Program-made: the position numbers and the translations under genes | Shown: positions 9,562-18,231 of the stretch, piece by piece | How the letters are laid out: each line of letters begins with the position of its first letter | Position numbering within the stretch: position 1 is the first letter of the stretch | Notes under the pieces: model-generated | Seen by the model: the letters and a program-made list of their open reading frames with translations, nothing else | Told to the model about the DNA's origin: nothing | The model's database searches: none | Assembly: GCA_964410325.1 (NCBI GenBank) | Contig: CAYPFN010000007.1 | Coordinates: forward strand, 8,674-72,673 | Source of the DNA: CAAFZY01 sp964410325 | GTDB lineage: Bacteria > Pseudomonadota > Alphaproteobacteria > RF32 > CAG-239 | DNA: 64,000 bases | Direction of reading: 5' to 3'

Positions 9562-11091
9562 TTATTTAACAAACATGCCTGTTCCTAAAGAAGGAATACC
9601 ATGGTCAGACGCCAGGCCGCTTGAAGATTTTTTGACTGTAGGGGTTAGTTTTCTCTGAGCTCTGGCACTGGTTGTAGCCGTTCCCTCCATTTTTTCCGGC
9701 TCCATGGTCATAGCGCTGCCACTGGTATAGAGGTAATCTTTCAGTCCATTGCGGTCAAACTGAATGTAACTTGGCGTAATTACTTCAATAGAGTGTCCAG
9801 TCTGCAGAACAGTCCCGACCCTTGCCAGAAAAGACTCGCCGTTTTTGTTAATAAGTTTTGCCACCAAATCATTACCTTTCCCGGTAATATCCATAATGGC
9901 ATATTCTTTAGAGATATTAACTTGCACAATTTTATCATCTATAGATGTCGTACCGACGGCATTTTTGTTATTTTCGCCTTCGTTTGCAAAAGGATTTTGC
10001 TGCCGATTTTTGGCGGCCAATGCCTCGGCTTCAATCCGTTTTTTCAGTTGAATGTTTTGAGCCGTCAAGCTTGCCAGGGTGCGATCATGGTTGCCTTTGG
10101 CATTGTTGGCACTTTGAACAGCCTTGTTTGACATTGTGTTTAAAGTATCAAGTTTCTTTCTAAAGTTTTCAACTAAAGACTTTCTGTCGGCTTCTATCTC
10201 ACGTATTTGCTTATAAAGCTCAGCATTTTCAGCAATCCATTTTTGGTTTTGTTCCAACATGCGGTTCATATAAGCATTCAAAACTTTTTTCTGTTTTAAT
10301 TTTTCCAATTCAATTTCTTTTTCTTTTAGAATTTGCTGCTCTCTCAAAACCTTTGCTTCTTGTTCTTTTTCCCACTCAAGAGCTTTGCGTTTTTTCTCTT
10401 CTTCCGCGGCGGCTTTTTCTTCTAAGGCTTTTGTTCTCTGCGCTTTAATAGCCTCAATTTCATTGCGGATTTTTTCACGGCGCAATTCCAGAGTCAGTAA
10501 AGTTGTTTGCTTTTCAATATCAGACATTTGGCTAAAGAGATCGTTATCTATTTTTGACAGGATATCTTCGCCAAACTCTTTTGTTTTTTGCGGTTTAGGC
10601 GTCTCCGCTTTTGTAAGCGTCGCCGAATTTAAAACATTGTTTTGCCCTGCTGGCGCCAGAGAGTTTGTTCCAGCTGTTGCTGGTAAAATCGGTGCTTCTT
10701 GTTCAATTCCTAAAGAAAAGCCTGCGCTTTCATCAAAATTTCCTGCGGTTGGAACTGGATAAGGCATCAAATTTTGAATGTCTGTATCTGAAACAGGCTC
10801 GAGCGCATCCTTATTAGGTTCAGCTTTAGGAGCCGGAGAAATCAATCCAGCATTATCCAAAGGGATAATTTCTTCATTTGGCAACACATTAGGCAGCTCC
10901 GTATCCATATCCATAGACGGCTCAGCCAAAGGAACAACCGCCTCGTTGGCATTATTTTCCGGCGCAACTACTTCATCGTCTTCAACCAGCGAAACAACTC
11001 CCTGAGCCTCACAGGGTTTGGCCACATTTAAACTAATAAATGAGATCAAAGCAGCTGTGAGTAAATTTTTATATAAAAGCTTATAATACAT
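9562..11091 (-). CDS. pilP: PilP-like pilus assembly protein with coiled coil
   Basis: This 509-residue exported protein has an N-terminal signal peptide (about residues 1-29, ending PCEA), an acidic, proline-rich low-complexity segment, then a long charged coiled coil (about residues 165-340, rich in KEKEIELEKLKQ-type heptads). The compact C-terminal domain (about 385-470) contains a KEYAIMDI...LVAKL...VGTVLQTGHSIEVI pattern of the PilP family of type IVb pilus and type II secretion assembly proteins. It probably acts in the periplasm, linking the secretin to the inner-membrane PilO-like protein. It is much longer than R64 PilP, mainly because of the coiled coil. It overlaps the end of the upstream pilO-like gene by 11 nt. 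Confidence 0.75.
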   Translation of the reverse strand: MYYKLLYKNLLTAALISFISLNVAKPCEAQGVVSLVEDDEVVAPENNANEAVVPLAEPSMDMDTELPNVLPNEEIIPLDNAGLISPAPKAEPNKDALEPVSDTDIQNLMPYPVPTAGNFDESAGFSLGIEQEAPILPATAGTNSLAPAGQNNVLNSATLTKAETPKPQKTKEFGEDILSKIDNDLFSQMSDIEKQTTLLTLELRREKIRNEIEAIKAQRTKALEEKAAAEEEKKRKALEWEKEQEAKVLREQQILKEKEIELEKLKQKKVLNAYMNRMLEQNQKWIAENAELYKQIREIEADRKSLVENFRKKLDTLNTMSNKAVQSANNAKGNHDRTLASLTAQNIQLKKRIEAEALAAKNRQQNPFANEGENNKNAVGTTSIDDKIVQVNISKEYAIMDITGKGNDLVAKLINKNGESFLARVGTVLQTGHSIEVITPSYIQFDRNGLKDYLYTSGSAMTMEPEKMEGTATTSARAQRKLTPTVKKSSSGLASDHGIPSLGTGMFVK

Positions 11092-12373
11092 ATATCGCTC
11101 CTTCGTAATGCCAGCTACGGCTGTTTATATCATATTTAATAGTATTAATCTTAAGTCCTGAAAAATTCATTAACAAATCTTTCCATTGCAACGGATCATG
11201 ATTTGATTTAAAATTAAATTTTACCGAACGATAAACATTTTTCTGTGGTGAAGTCCAAGTTTCCGTATTCATCGTGATAGACATTTGGATGGCTTGAAAC
11301 AGGTCGTTAATCGTATTAACCAGATCAACACCGTTTTTTTCTGGCGGAGAATTTAAATTTTTAACATCAGTTATCGGCACGGAAACAACAACGTTGTCTC
11401 CTTTTGCGGAAATCGCCCGACTGGAAAAAGTTACTTCCGAATTATTTAAAGCATGATCCATCCAGGACAAACGTCCGACTTCACGTTTCCAAGAAGTGAC
11501 AAGGCTTGTCGATGTACAGGTAATGCCCTCGATTTTCCACCCAGGAACAACAATGCTTACAACGTCTTGCGTGGCTTTATAACACTTTTCCAAAACAGCT
11601 TGAGGATCTGGAATGCTTTCCCAAGGCTTAGGTTCCGGCGGCGGGGGCGGAGCTGGTTCAAGTTTTTTAACTGGTACCGGGGCAATAATTGGTTTTTTCG
11701 GTGGCGCCAGGAAAATAGAGTTAATCAAAGTTGAAACCAACCAGATTGCAATAACTGCCACCGCCGCAATAACAGCAAACAATTTTGGTCCTCGAAGGGC
11801 GCGGATTTTCTGCAAATATGCTATTTCGCCTTTTTCGACCAGGCTGGTAAGATCGATTTGCTCTGTTTCTTCAATACCCCATTCCGCTGGTGCAATTTTA
11901 CGTCCCCAATCCGGCACGACCAGCATGGACATAAATTGTTCTTTGGCATCTTCTTCATTTAAGAACAGCATATCGCCGTCCGACAGAATAATGTCATTCC
12001 TGGCACAGACATACCACCAGCCGTTATTTACTTTAAAAACACCTAAAAACGATGAATGATCCGACAAGGCTGTTGTGATAGTGACAGCGGCCACTGGCAT
12101 TTTCTTCTTATATCCCTGATAAGAAGTACAAAGGCCAAATTGCGGAGATTTTCCAGGCTTTAAGCAGAAAAAGTCCGCGCCTTCCAAAACATTTTCGGAC
12201 GCTTCAATAATTTCTGTAAAAGGATCATCCCGGTTTTGTAGTGGTTGCCAGAAGAGGCTGGCGGCATAAGACACACCGTCGATTTCAAAGTTGGTTCCCC
12301 AAGCTTTGGCTTCTTCTTTTTCCGGATTTATTTCACCGGAATAGTTTTCATCTAAATTAGCATCTTCCAGCAC
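11081..12373 (-). CDS. pilO: PilO-like pilus assembly protein
   Basis: This 430-residue bitopic inner-membrane protein resembles PilO of the R64/Tcp type IVb pilus family. Residues 1-190 form a cytoplasmic domain, a single transmembrane helix lies at about 196-218 (AVIAAVAVIAIWLVS), then a proline-rich periplasmic linker (PPPPPEPKPWES) and a C-terminal periplasmic domain. Proteins of this layout connect the pilus ATPase platform with periplasmic and outer-membrane parts. The family call rests on position between the secretin and PilP-like genes and on the architecture. The sequence itself is divergent. Confidence 0.7.
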   Translation of the reverse strand: MLEDANLDENYSGEINPEKEEAKAWGTNFEIDGVSYAASLFWQPLQNRDDPFTEIIEASENVLEGADFFCLKPGKSPQFGLCTSYQGYKKKMPVAAVTITTALSDHSSFLGVFKVNNGWWYVCARNDIILSDGDMLFLNEEDAKEQFMSMLVVPDWGRKIAPAEWGIEETEQIDLTSLVEKGEIAYLQKIRALRGPKLFAVIAAVAVIAIWLVSTLINSIFLAPPKKPIIAPVPVKKLEPAPPPPPEPKPWESIPDPQAVLEKCYKATQDVVSIVVPGWKIEGITCTSTSLVTSWKREVGRLSWMDHALNNSEVTFSSRAISAKGDNVVVSVPITDVKNLNSPPEKNGVDLVNTINDLFQAIQMSITMNTETWTSPQKNVYRSVKFNFKSNHDPLQWKDLLMNFSGLKINTIKYDINSRSWHYEGAIYVL

Positions 12374-12388
12374 GGTTTTTCCTTTCCG

Positions 12389-14008
12389 TTAGTAGTTCAT
12401 CCTTGATTCGGGCGATAACGGGGTTTCCAGAACCACCGGCGTCAGCATGATGACCAAAATGCTTCTGGTCTTTTCAGCTGTCGCCGTACCGCCGAGAAGT
12501 GAATTTTCAGCGGAGCCAACCCCGGTTTTGTTTGCAGTATTTTCAACACGTTCATAACCGCTCAGGATTAACGTTTCGCCAGACTTCAAAGCTACTTCCT
12601 GCGTAAAACCACGGGTTTCAATAATCGGGTTTTGAATATACTGCCCGCTTGTCTCGCTTTCACTGGTACCTGTACCCAAATCAACTTTTTCGAGCTCAAT
12701 CAATTCAGACAAAGTCATGTTAAACATTAGCATTAACCGGCCGTGTTCCAAAATTCTTGGTAGAACATCAAGCGTAAAGCCTGTTTCAATTTCTTCTGTT
12801 TCTGTTGACAAATCATAATAGCTACCGTCGCTGCCAGAGTTTGTTTTGGTAATTTCAGAAATATAATTCTGAGTTCTGACAACTTGAATAGGTGCCGGCT
12901 TATTATTTAAGGTTGTAACAGTACCGCTGGTAACCAAAGTTGTCGTTCCCTGTTCGGAAAGTGCTTGAATAGCGCCTTGCAACGTCCAACTTCCAGAAAC
13001 AATTGTCATTGCTAGGTTTTCGGTAACTTCGGCACCCAAACCGCTGCCCGGGCTTGCAAATCCCAAATTGGTAATATGGCTGTTGCCGCCGAAAACAGCG
13101 CTTAAGTTTAAGCCATACTGATCACTATCCGAAATGGTAACTTGCAACACTTTGACACTGATGGCAACCTGACGGGACAACCGGGCATTTTGTTCATTGA
13201 CAAATTTTGCCACTTTTTTGATGTCAGTCGGTGTACCAGTTAAGGTAATCGTTCCGTTTGACTGGTCCATTGTCAACTGAGAACCTTTGCCAATCATTGA
13301 TTTAATAGAAGATTCTATGTTTGACCACAAATCAATGTTCGCCGTATTGGTCAAAGACACAGATGACGAACCAGAGCTGCCTTCGGTAGAAGAGCCACCG
13401 ACATTAACCGATAAAGTCGGTTTTGTCGGAAGTGTATACAATACAAAAGTTTTAGTAACATATTTGTAAAAATAGATTTGTTTATTCTCATATTTCCACC
13501 AAATACCAAAACGGTTTGAAACTTCATCAAGAAGACCGCTTAATGGACCTTTGTAAGAAACCAGCATTTTAGAACTATCCGTCCATTGCGCGCCGATTGT
13601 TTCCAAAGTCGGCGTATTTCCGTCAGCCAGCTTCTTGGAACTATCTTCCAATTCTTGATCATAACGGACAGATAATGAGGTGATTTTATTAATCATATCG
13701 CCGATTTCATATAAGGTTATAGGGCGATTGCTGATTAAAGTAATGCCGTCTGCCGTTTCCAGATAACTCGGCACGGGGTCGCCCTCATACTCAATTTCGC
13801 TGGTGTCGCCGAGCCAAATATCGTCTTTTACCCGGATAACATCTATCGGCGCCGGCGTTGACGGAATTTTGGCCTTTTCTTTAAGGGCAACGGTGTTTTC
13901 AACCTCTCGGTCAATTAAAGCGTCAAGGTCAGTCGAAACGGAGCAGGCTGCCATCAGCCCGGCTACGGTCGTTCCAATAGCCAAATTGATAATTTTATTC
14001 ATACGCAT
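12389..14008 (-). CDS. pilN: PilN-type secretin lipoprotein
   Basis: This is the outer-membrane secretin through which the pilus emerges. The N-terminus is a lipoprotein signal with lipobox LMAAC. Residues about 85-280 hold the periplasmic N domains, including a repeat with MDQSNGTITLTGTPTDIKKV, and the C-terminal half is the secretin barrel domain (VTTLNNKPAPIQVV, FTLDVLPRILEHGRLMLMFN, ALKSGETLILSGYER). I chose the ATG at 14008 because a GGAGG lies 6 nt upstream; 14002 is an alternative and the reading frame is open further 5'. It overlaps the upstream lipoprotein gene by a few bases, so translation is probably coupled. The lipoprotein secretin is typical of the R64 PilN/BfpB subfamily. Confidence 0.9.
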   Translation of the reverse strand: MRMNKIINLAIGTTVAGLMAACSVSTDLDALIDREVENTVALKEKAKIPSTPAPIDVIRVKDDIWLGDTSEIEYEGDPVPSYLETADGITLISNRPITLYEIGDMINKITSLSVRYDQELEDSSKKLADGNTPTLETIGAQWTDSSKMLVSYKGPLSGLLDEVSNRFGIWWKYENKQIYFYKYVTKTFVLYTLPTKPTLSVNVGGSSTEGSSGSSSVSLTNTANIDLWSNIESSIKSMIGKGSQLTMDQSNGTITLTGTPTDIKKVAKFVNEQNARLSRQVAISVKVLQVTISDSDQYGLNLSAVFGGNSHITNLGFASPGSGLGAEVTENLAMTIVSGSWTLQGAIQALSEQGTTTLVTSGTVTTLNNKPAPIQVVRTQNYISEITKTNSGSDGSYYDLSTETEEIETGFTLDVLPRILEHGRLMLMFNMTLSELIELEKVDLGTGTSESETSGQYIQNPIIETRGFTQEVALKSGETLILSGYERVENTANKTGVGSAENSLLGGTATAEKTRSILVIMLTPVVLETPLSPESRMNY

Positions 14009-14744
14009 TCTCATCCTCCATAGTTTCAACCACTAAAACACGGTTTCCTTTATAAAAAGTTGCAATAGGTGCCGGCCGGGCTCTGGCAAAAGCTCTGATT
14101 AAGGCTGAGCTTACATCAGCAAAACGCCCTCTGAACATGGCGCCGGCACTTAAAACATAATTACGATTTGTGTTCCAAACCAGCCGCCAACCAGACTTTT
14201 CACTCCAGTCGGTTAATAAGGCCTTTAAGTTCTGTCCTTCTTCGGCTAGCCAATCCTGAACGGGGTCTTCAATATCCTCCATTCCTTCTGCCTCTTCTAT
14301 ATCGCCACTGCTGAGATCCTCAACTTCATCAATTTTTTCTTCAAGAGTTTCCGATACGGCAGAAGACAGAGTTGTTCCTGGGTTAATTTGTTCTTCGTAC
14401 TCAATAACTTCATCTTCAATAGACGGGGGAATTGCCGCTGACAAGTTATTACCAGCTGCTGCCTGAGAAATCATTGAATCTCGAGGCGATCTTTCGCCAT
14501 ATTCTCTAAAATTAGCAGCTGTTCTCGTATAATTGACAAACGGGTCAGTCGGGCACTGGTTCGGGGCGTTGGTAGTCTGGCAGATATAATCATCCGGCGG
14601 CAAGACAACTTCTTCCGCGGGAATGGCTCGTTTAAGACAGTTTGGTCCGGTGCATTGCGTCGTATATGCAGAATTTTGGTGCATACAGCCTGCTATGCCC
14701 GAAAAACACATCAGGCAGACTGTTAAAAATAGTTTTTTATTCAT
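13995..14744 (-). CDS. pilL: PilL-like lipoprotein with TcpQ domain
   Basis: This is a 249-residue lipoprotein. The start at 14744 has a GGGGA ribosome-binding site and gives a signal ending in the lipobox GIAGC. The middle is acidic and low in complexity. The C-terminal ~75 residues (from LTDWSEKSGWRLVW to NRVLVVET) match the TcpQ/PilL C-terminal domain, a small fold that binds or stabilises the secretin in toxin-coregulated and R64-type pili. It directly precedes the secretin gene, as pilL does in R64 (there with pilM between them; no pilM is seen here). Confidence 0.78.
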   Translation of the reverse strand: MNKKLFLTVCLMCFSGIAGCMHQNSAYTTQCTGPNCLKRAIPAEEVVLPPDDYICQTTNAPNQCPTDPFVNYTRTAANFREYGERSPRDSMISQAAAGNNLSAAIPPSIEDEVIEYEEQINPGTTLSSAVSETLEEKIDEVEDLSSGDIEEAEGMEDIEDPVQDWLAEEGQNLKALLTDWSEKSGWRLVWNTNRNYVLSAGAMFRGRFADVSSALIRAFARARPAPIATFYKGNRVLVVETMEDENAYE

Positions 14745-14828
14745 GTTTAATTCCCCTTTGTCATACTTCATAATATTTTCCAATCATACAGGCTACAAAT
14801 TAAATAATCAAGTTTCACGAAACACTTA

Positions 14829-16631
14829 TTACCATGGATGATAATAAGAGTTGCTGTTGTTTTTATTTACTACAACCTCTTCATTATTATTAAACCGGAT
14901 ATTCCTAACAATAAATGAATTTGGCTCACGCGAAGTGAAAACAATGTTTATTTGTCTGAAATCAACCCCACGGTTAGCTAAAATAGTGCTTAACAGGTTC
15001 AGGCGCTTTTTTTGCAGAGCAAAAGAGCTTGTGCCATCGATCCTGATTTCAATGTACATATTATTGTTATCTCTGACATTATCGGCGAAAGCATGTATCC
15101 AGCGTAAGGTTTGTCCAGAAATTTCCGCTCGGTTTGGTTGAAAAGACAAGCGCAGTTCGGCCGGCAAAATTTGCGCTGTATTTTTATTTTCGTCATTGCC
15201 GGAAATAAAGCCGAAAAAGTCAATTCCGCTTTTTCTGCCGACATTCTTTTTCGCTGTGTCTTCCCCTATGTTCGTCTGATTCTTTTTATCTCCAGAAAAC
15301 CATGAGGCAATACTTTTAAATAAACCGCTTTGCTTTTCGCTGTCTTTTAACCCATTGCCGTCTGCTGTTTTTTGCGCGGCTTTTCTCTCTGCGTCGTTTT
15401 CGGATTTGGAAGATTTTTCCTTAGGTGACGCGGTTAGCTGCGGTGTCAGATTAGCATCGTTCATAATATCTTCCGGAATGGGAATGAGGAGATTTTGTAT
15501 CATTTGATAAGCCACCTTTGTTTCATCCTCTTTTTCAACGCTTTCTTCTGGCTTGAGCACTGCAGAAATTTTTTCGCTTTCTTCAATCATGTCAAAACTT
15601 GCCGGAGCTTCTTCTTTCAGATCTTCTTTTTGGGAAAAATACTCAACCACGGCTTGGTTTTTGGCAAATTTATTACCTTTGGCAACAACCCAGGGACTGT
15701 CATTTTCATCTTTATTCGACATTTGTGTCCATTCATCTTGTTTTAAATCAGCTTCAGCCAATGTCTTGTCTTCCGGGGCATCCGGTTCTTCAATTGTGCT
15801 GACCAGAGTGTTGGGTTCCAGCATGGCAATTTGCGCATTTCCGCTGTTTTGTACAATATCTATATGCGCATGAAGCGTGTCGTTTCCTTCAATCAATGGA
15901 ATGTCACTTTCCTGCATCGCATCATTTTTGTCTAAAATATCTGCAAAGCTGTTTGCTGCTATTAAAAGTTTGTTTGACTGTATTTCATTTTCTGGTTTTG
16001 TACCTTCAGGAGCATAAAGAATATTTTGCACAGAAGGCGTATCTTCGATTATTTCAGCGACCGTATTGGAAAAAGTGTCGCTGATATCAGCATAAACAAC
16101 GCCGCTTTCTTCATAATCATTAGCGATTTCCACTTTAAGAATGACATTTTCTTTTTCCAGAATGATTTCTTCTGCGGCGGCTAGATCAGTATTAACAGAG
16201 CTTCTTTCTTTTTTTAATTTTTTCGGCTCTTGTTCTGTCTGTAGCACGGTTTCGACAAGAGCTGCATCCGTAGTCAGTGAACGTAAATCCGGTGTAACAA
16301 TTATATCTCTATTTGCACCAGACGGAGGTGGCGGTAAACTGCCAGTGGATAAAACGGTTTCGTTTTTAGCCTTATCATCTTCAGGTATCTGTGTAGATGC
16401 CTCTGCTGTTAGTTTTTCAATTTCGCTTACATCGACAAAACGTTTTGCCACTACAGGTGCATAAGCATCTGAAAGCGGTGAAAATAAAGAAATATTATGA
16501 GGTTTGATAATTTTTTGCGATTTAGAGTTCTCCGTCTCCGGCGCATGCATAAATACTTTATTGACACAAAAGACTGCCAATAAAGAAAATAAGAAACTGT
16601 AAACAAAATTTTTTATGCTTTGTTTATGCAT
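14829..16631 (-). CDS. Inner-membrane-anchored periplasmic protein with OmpA-like C-terminus
   Basis: This 600-residue protein heads the pilus operon. An N-terminal hydrophobic anchor (about residues 8-27) is followed by ~430 residues of acidic, low-complexity, probably disordered sequence. A C-terminal domain of about 100 residues (LSFQPNRAEISG, then QKKRLNLLSTILANRGV) resembles the OmpA/MotB peptidoglycan-binding fold. That suggests a clamp between inner membrane and cell wall that positions the pilus machine. The key Asp/Arg pair of OmpA is not clearly placed, so peptidoglycan binding is inference. It has no counterpart that I recognise in the R64 pil operon and could be a lineage-specific component. 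Confidence 0.6.
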   Translation of the reverse strand: MHKQSIKNFVYSFLFSLLAVFCVNKVFMHAPETENSKSQKIIKPHNISLFSPLSDAYAPVVAKRFVDVSEIEKLTAEASTQIPEDDKAKNETVLSTGSLPPPPSGANRDIIVTPDLRSLTTDAALVETVLQTEQEPKKLKKERSSVNTDLAAAEEIILEKENVILKVEIANDYEESGVVYADISDTFSNTVAEIIEDTPSVQNILYAPEGTKPENEIQSNKLLIAANSFADILDKNDAMQESDIPLIEGNDTLHAHIDIVQNSGNAQIAMLEPNTLVSTIEEPDAPEDKTLAEADLKQDEWTQMSNKDENDSPWVVAKGNKFAKNQAVVEYFSQKEDLKEEAPASFDMIEESEKISAVLKPEESVEKEDETKVAYQMIQNLLIPIPEDIMNDANLTPQLTASPKEKSSKSENDAERKAAQKTADGNGLKDSEKQSGLFKSIASWFSGDKKNQTNIGEDTAKKNVGRKSGIDFFGFISGNDENKNTAQILPAELRLSFQPNRAEISGQTLRWIHAFADNVRDNNNMYIEIRIDGTSSFALQKKRLNLLSTILANRGVDFRQINIVFTSREPNSFIVRNIRFNNNEEVVVNKNNSNSYYHPW

Positions 16632-16638
16632 TGTTTTA

Positions 16639-16677
16639 TTTATACCTTATTATAAAAAACATGTAAAAGCAATAAGT
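16639..16677 (-). promoter_or_regulatory. Possible promoter of the pilus operon
   Basis: On the minus strand TTTACA (16662-16667) and TATAAA (16639-16644) are 17 nt apart, and a second -10-like TATAAT lies at 16649-16654. The first would give an almost leaderless message for the gene starting at 16631; the second gives a leader of about 10 nt. The region is AT-rich, so chance matches are likely. Confidence 0.3.
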
Positions 16678-17323
16678 TAACGCAATGCGGCATTTTCTGC
16701 ATACTTTTACCGTTTTAACGATACAACTAATAATATTAAAATAGAGTTAATAGAAAGGTTTACAGCGCATGGTTTCTTGAACTTTATTGTTGGCATGTGA
16801 TTTGCCATACCTGCGAACAAGTGTTGTCTTTATCATCTTTGAATGGGCGTCACTCATTTATTATCACGCCTAATAAATATTTTCAATCTGCCGCTAAGCC
16901 CTAATGTTGTGCTTTAAGCAAGCCTCGGTCATCTCAAGTCGTTATATCTGGGTAAGTATCGGCTTGTGTGATTAGTAGTTCAAAATATAGCTGTTTAGTA
17001 TTCATTTACCTAGCTCATTCGCAAGCACGGGTAAGAAGATTGTCATCCCCGTTTAACCTATCACCCCCATGAACATCCATCCAACTGTTGTTTTGGCGAA
17101 CGAAGAGAGTATTAGATGTTTGCGCATGCCGAAAAATTTACCTGTGCCGTCATAAAAACTTGTAAACAGCCACAATAAATACATAAACAATTATTTCTTT
17201 ATATAAAAATTAGAAATTTCTTTACTTTTTTCTTTATAAATAATGAATTGGATGCTTGTATTGAATATGAATTTTTTGTTACACAGGCAAACTTTCCCGA
17301 TAAAACAATATGTTGCATTGTTT
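16678..17323. other. Long non-coding divergent region between pilus and T4SS operons
   Basis: No open frame of useful length is present on either strand between the divergent operons. The part at about 16780-17150 is less AT-rich than the flanks and includes short self-complementary arms (AAGCC at 16920-16924 with GGCTT near 16960; ACGGG near 17027 with CCCGT near 17048). It does not match tRNA, 5S rRNA, SRP RNA, RNase P or tmRNA landmarks that I can recognise. It may hold regulatory sites for both operons or an unrecognised structured RNA. Confidence 0.4.
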
Positions 17324-17351
17324 TTGAAAGTTGAAAAAAGGCTGGTAAAAT
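17324..17351 (+). promoter_or_regulatory. Probable promoter of the T4SS operon
   Basis: A -35-like TTGAAA (17324-17329) and a -10-like TAAAAT (17346-17351) are separated by 16 nt. They lie about 60 nt upstream of the first pilin start codon, a sensible leader length for the plus-strand operon. Confidence 0.45.
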
Positions 17352-17414
17352 AATTTTAAATCTGGTATCCTAAAAATGTATAAGAAGTTTTGTTTAATAC
17401 TTAGGAGAAAAGCA

Positions 17415-17774
17415 ATGAAGTTTCTTAAAAATAATATCTTCACCCTGCTTGCTTTGGCGCTGGTGTTTAGTATGGCAGTAACATGGGATGCTGTAGCTGC
17501 CGCTCAGGGTTCAACTGTTATGCAAGTGGCGAAAGATAAAGCTATTAACGTTTTTAAAGCTGTTAAAACCATTGTATTTGTTATCGGTGGTTTCGGTTTG
17601 GTGGCATTGGCTTTCCAGGCGATTTTCGGCAAGGTAAAATGGCCGTGGTTTGCCGGTCTTGCTGTAGGGTTGGCGATTTTGGCGGCCGCTGGTGCGATTG
17701 TTGAATACGCAACGGGCGATACCGGTTACGCTGATAGTAGTGGATTAGGTGATAGCTTTGGCGATAATATGTAA
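17415..17774 (+). CDS. virB2: VirB2-like pilin, copy 1
   Basis: This 119-residue T4SS pilin is of the VirB2/TrbC type. The ATG at 17415 follows the ribosome-binding site TAGGAGA. The signal peptide (about residues 1-31, cleaved after WDAVAA or nearby) is followed by a short loop and two hydrophobic helices (IVFVIGGFGLVALAFQAIF and AGLAVGLAILAAAGAIV) joined by a small basic hairpin (GKVKWPW). This is the normal VirB2 fold. It is the first gene of the T4SS operon and is followed by a strong hairpin, consistent with high expression of a structural subunit. Confidence 0.85.
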   Translation: MKFLKNNIFTLLALALVFSMAVTWDAVAAAQGSTVMQVAKDKAINVFKAVKTIVFVIGGFGLVALAFQAIFGKVKWPWFAGLAVGLAILAAAGAIVEYATGDTGYADSSGLGDSFGDNM

Positions 17775-17780
17775 AGTAAT

Positions 17781-17812
17781 GAAAGGGAAAAGCTTTCACG
17801 CTTTTCCCTTTC
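17781..17812 (+). terminator. Strong hairpin after the first pilin gene (partial terminator or RNA stabiliser)
   Basis: A perfect 13-bp stem (GAAAGGGAAAAGC at 17781-17793 with its complement at 17800-17812, 6-nt loop) begins 6 nt after the pilin stop codon. No uninterrupted T run follows, so it probably attenuates read-through or protects the 3' end of the pilin message rather than ending the operon. Confidence 0.6.
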
Positions 17813-17842
17813 TACAGCTTGTTTAAAAATGGGAGAAAAACT

Positions 17843-18196
17843 ATGCTGGGTATAAAATTTAAGAAATATATTTGTGCAGGGTTGTTTGCTTTTGCGCTTT
17901 CTTCAATTTTATGCACAGCAGATTCATATGCTGTATTTGAAAGCCTGACCAGTACTGGCTGGGAAATTTTCAGCGGTATGCGCAAAATTATTTTCGCGGC
18001 TTCTGGTTTTGGAATTATAGCTATTGCTATCGGCAGCTTTTTTGGCGCACTAAACTGGAAATGGCTGAGTGCGATTGTGATTGGTTTAATTGTAATTGCT
18101 TTAACAGTTAGCTTGGTGCAGTATCTGGTTTCCGGTACCGGTGCGGATATCACTGTTTCTGGTATTACCGATACGCTGGTTAATGCAGAGGGTTGA
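17843..18196 (+). CDS. VirB2-like pilin, copy 2
   Basis: This is the second small VirB2-like protein, 117 residues from the ATG at 17843 (GGGAGA ribosome-binding site 6-12 nt upstream). The signal peptide runs to about residue 30 (ADSYA). The two helices are IIFAASGFGIIAIAIGSFF and WLSAIVIGLIVIALTVSLV, with the same GxLNWKW hinge as copy 1. Sequence identity to copy 1 is low outside the hinge and helices, so this is an old duplication. It may be a minor or alternative pilin. Confidence 0.75.
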   Translation: MLGIKFKKYICAGLFAFALSSILCTADSYAVFESLTSTGWEIFSGMRKIIFAASGFGIIAIAIGSFFGALNWKWLSAIVIGLIVIALTVSLVQYLVSGTGADITVSGITDTLVNAEG

Positions 18197-18231
18197 GAGT
18201 TTTTTTATTACTTTGTTTTCAGGGGGCGGTC

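Noticed and set aside
16680..17160. tmRNA, 6S, SRP RNA or rRNA fragment in the divergent region
   Set aside because: No T-loop consensus, tag-peptide codons, SRP core motif or rRNA landmark could be found on either strand. Left as unassigned non-coding DNA.
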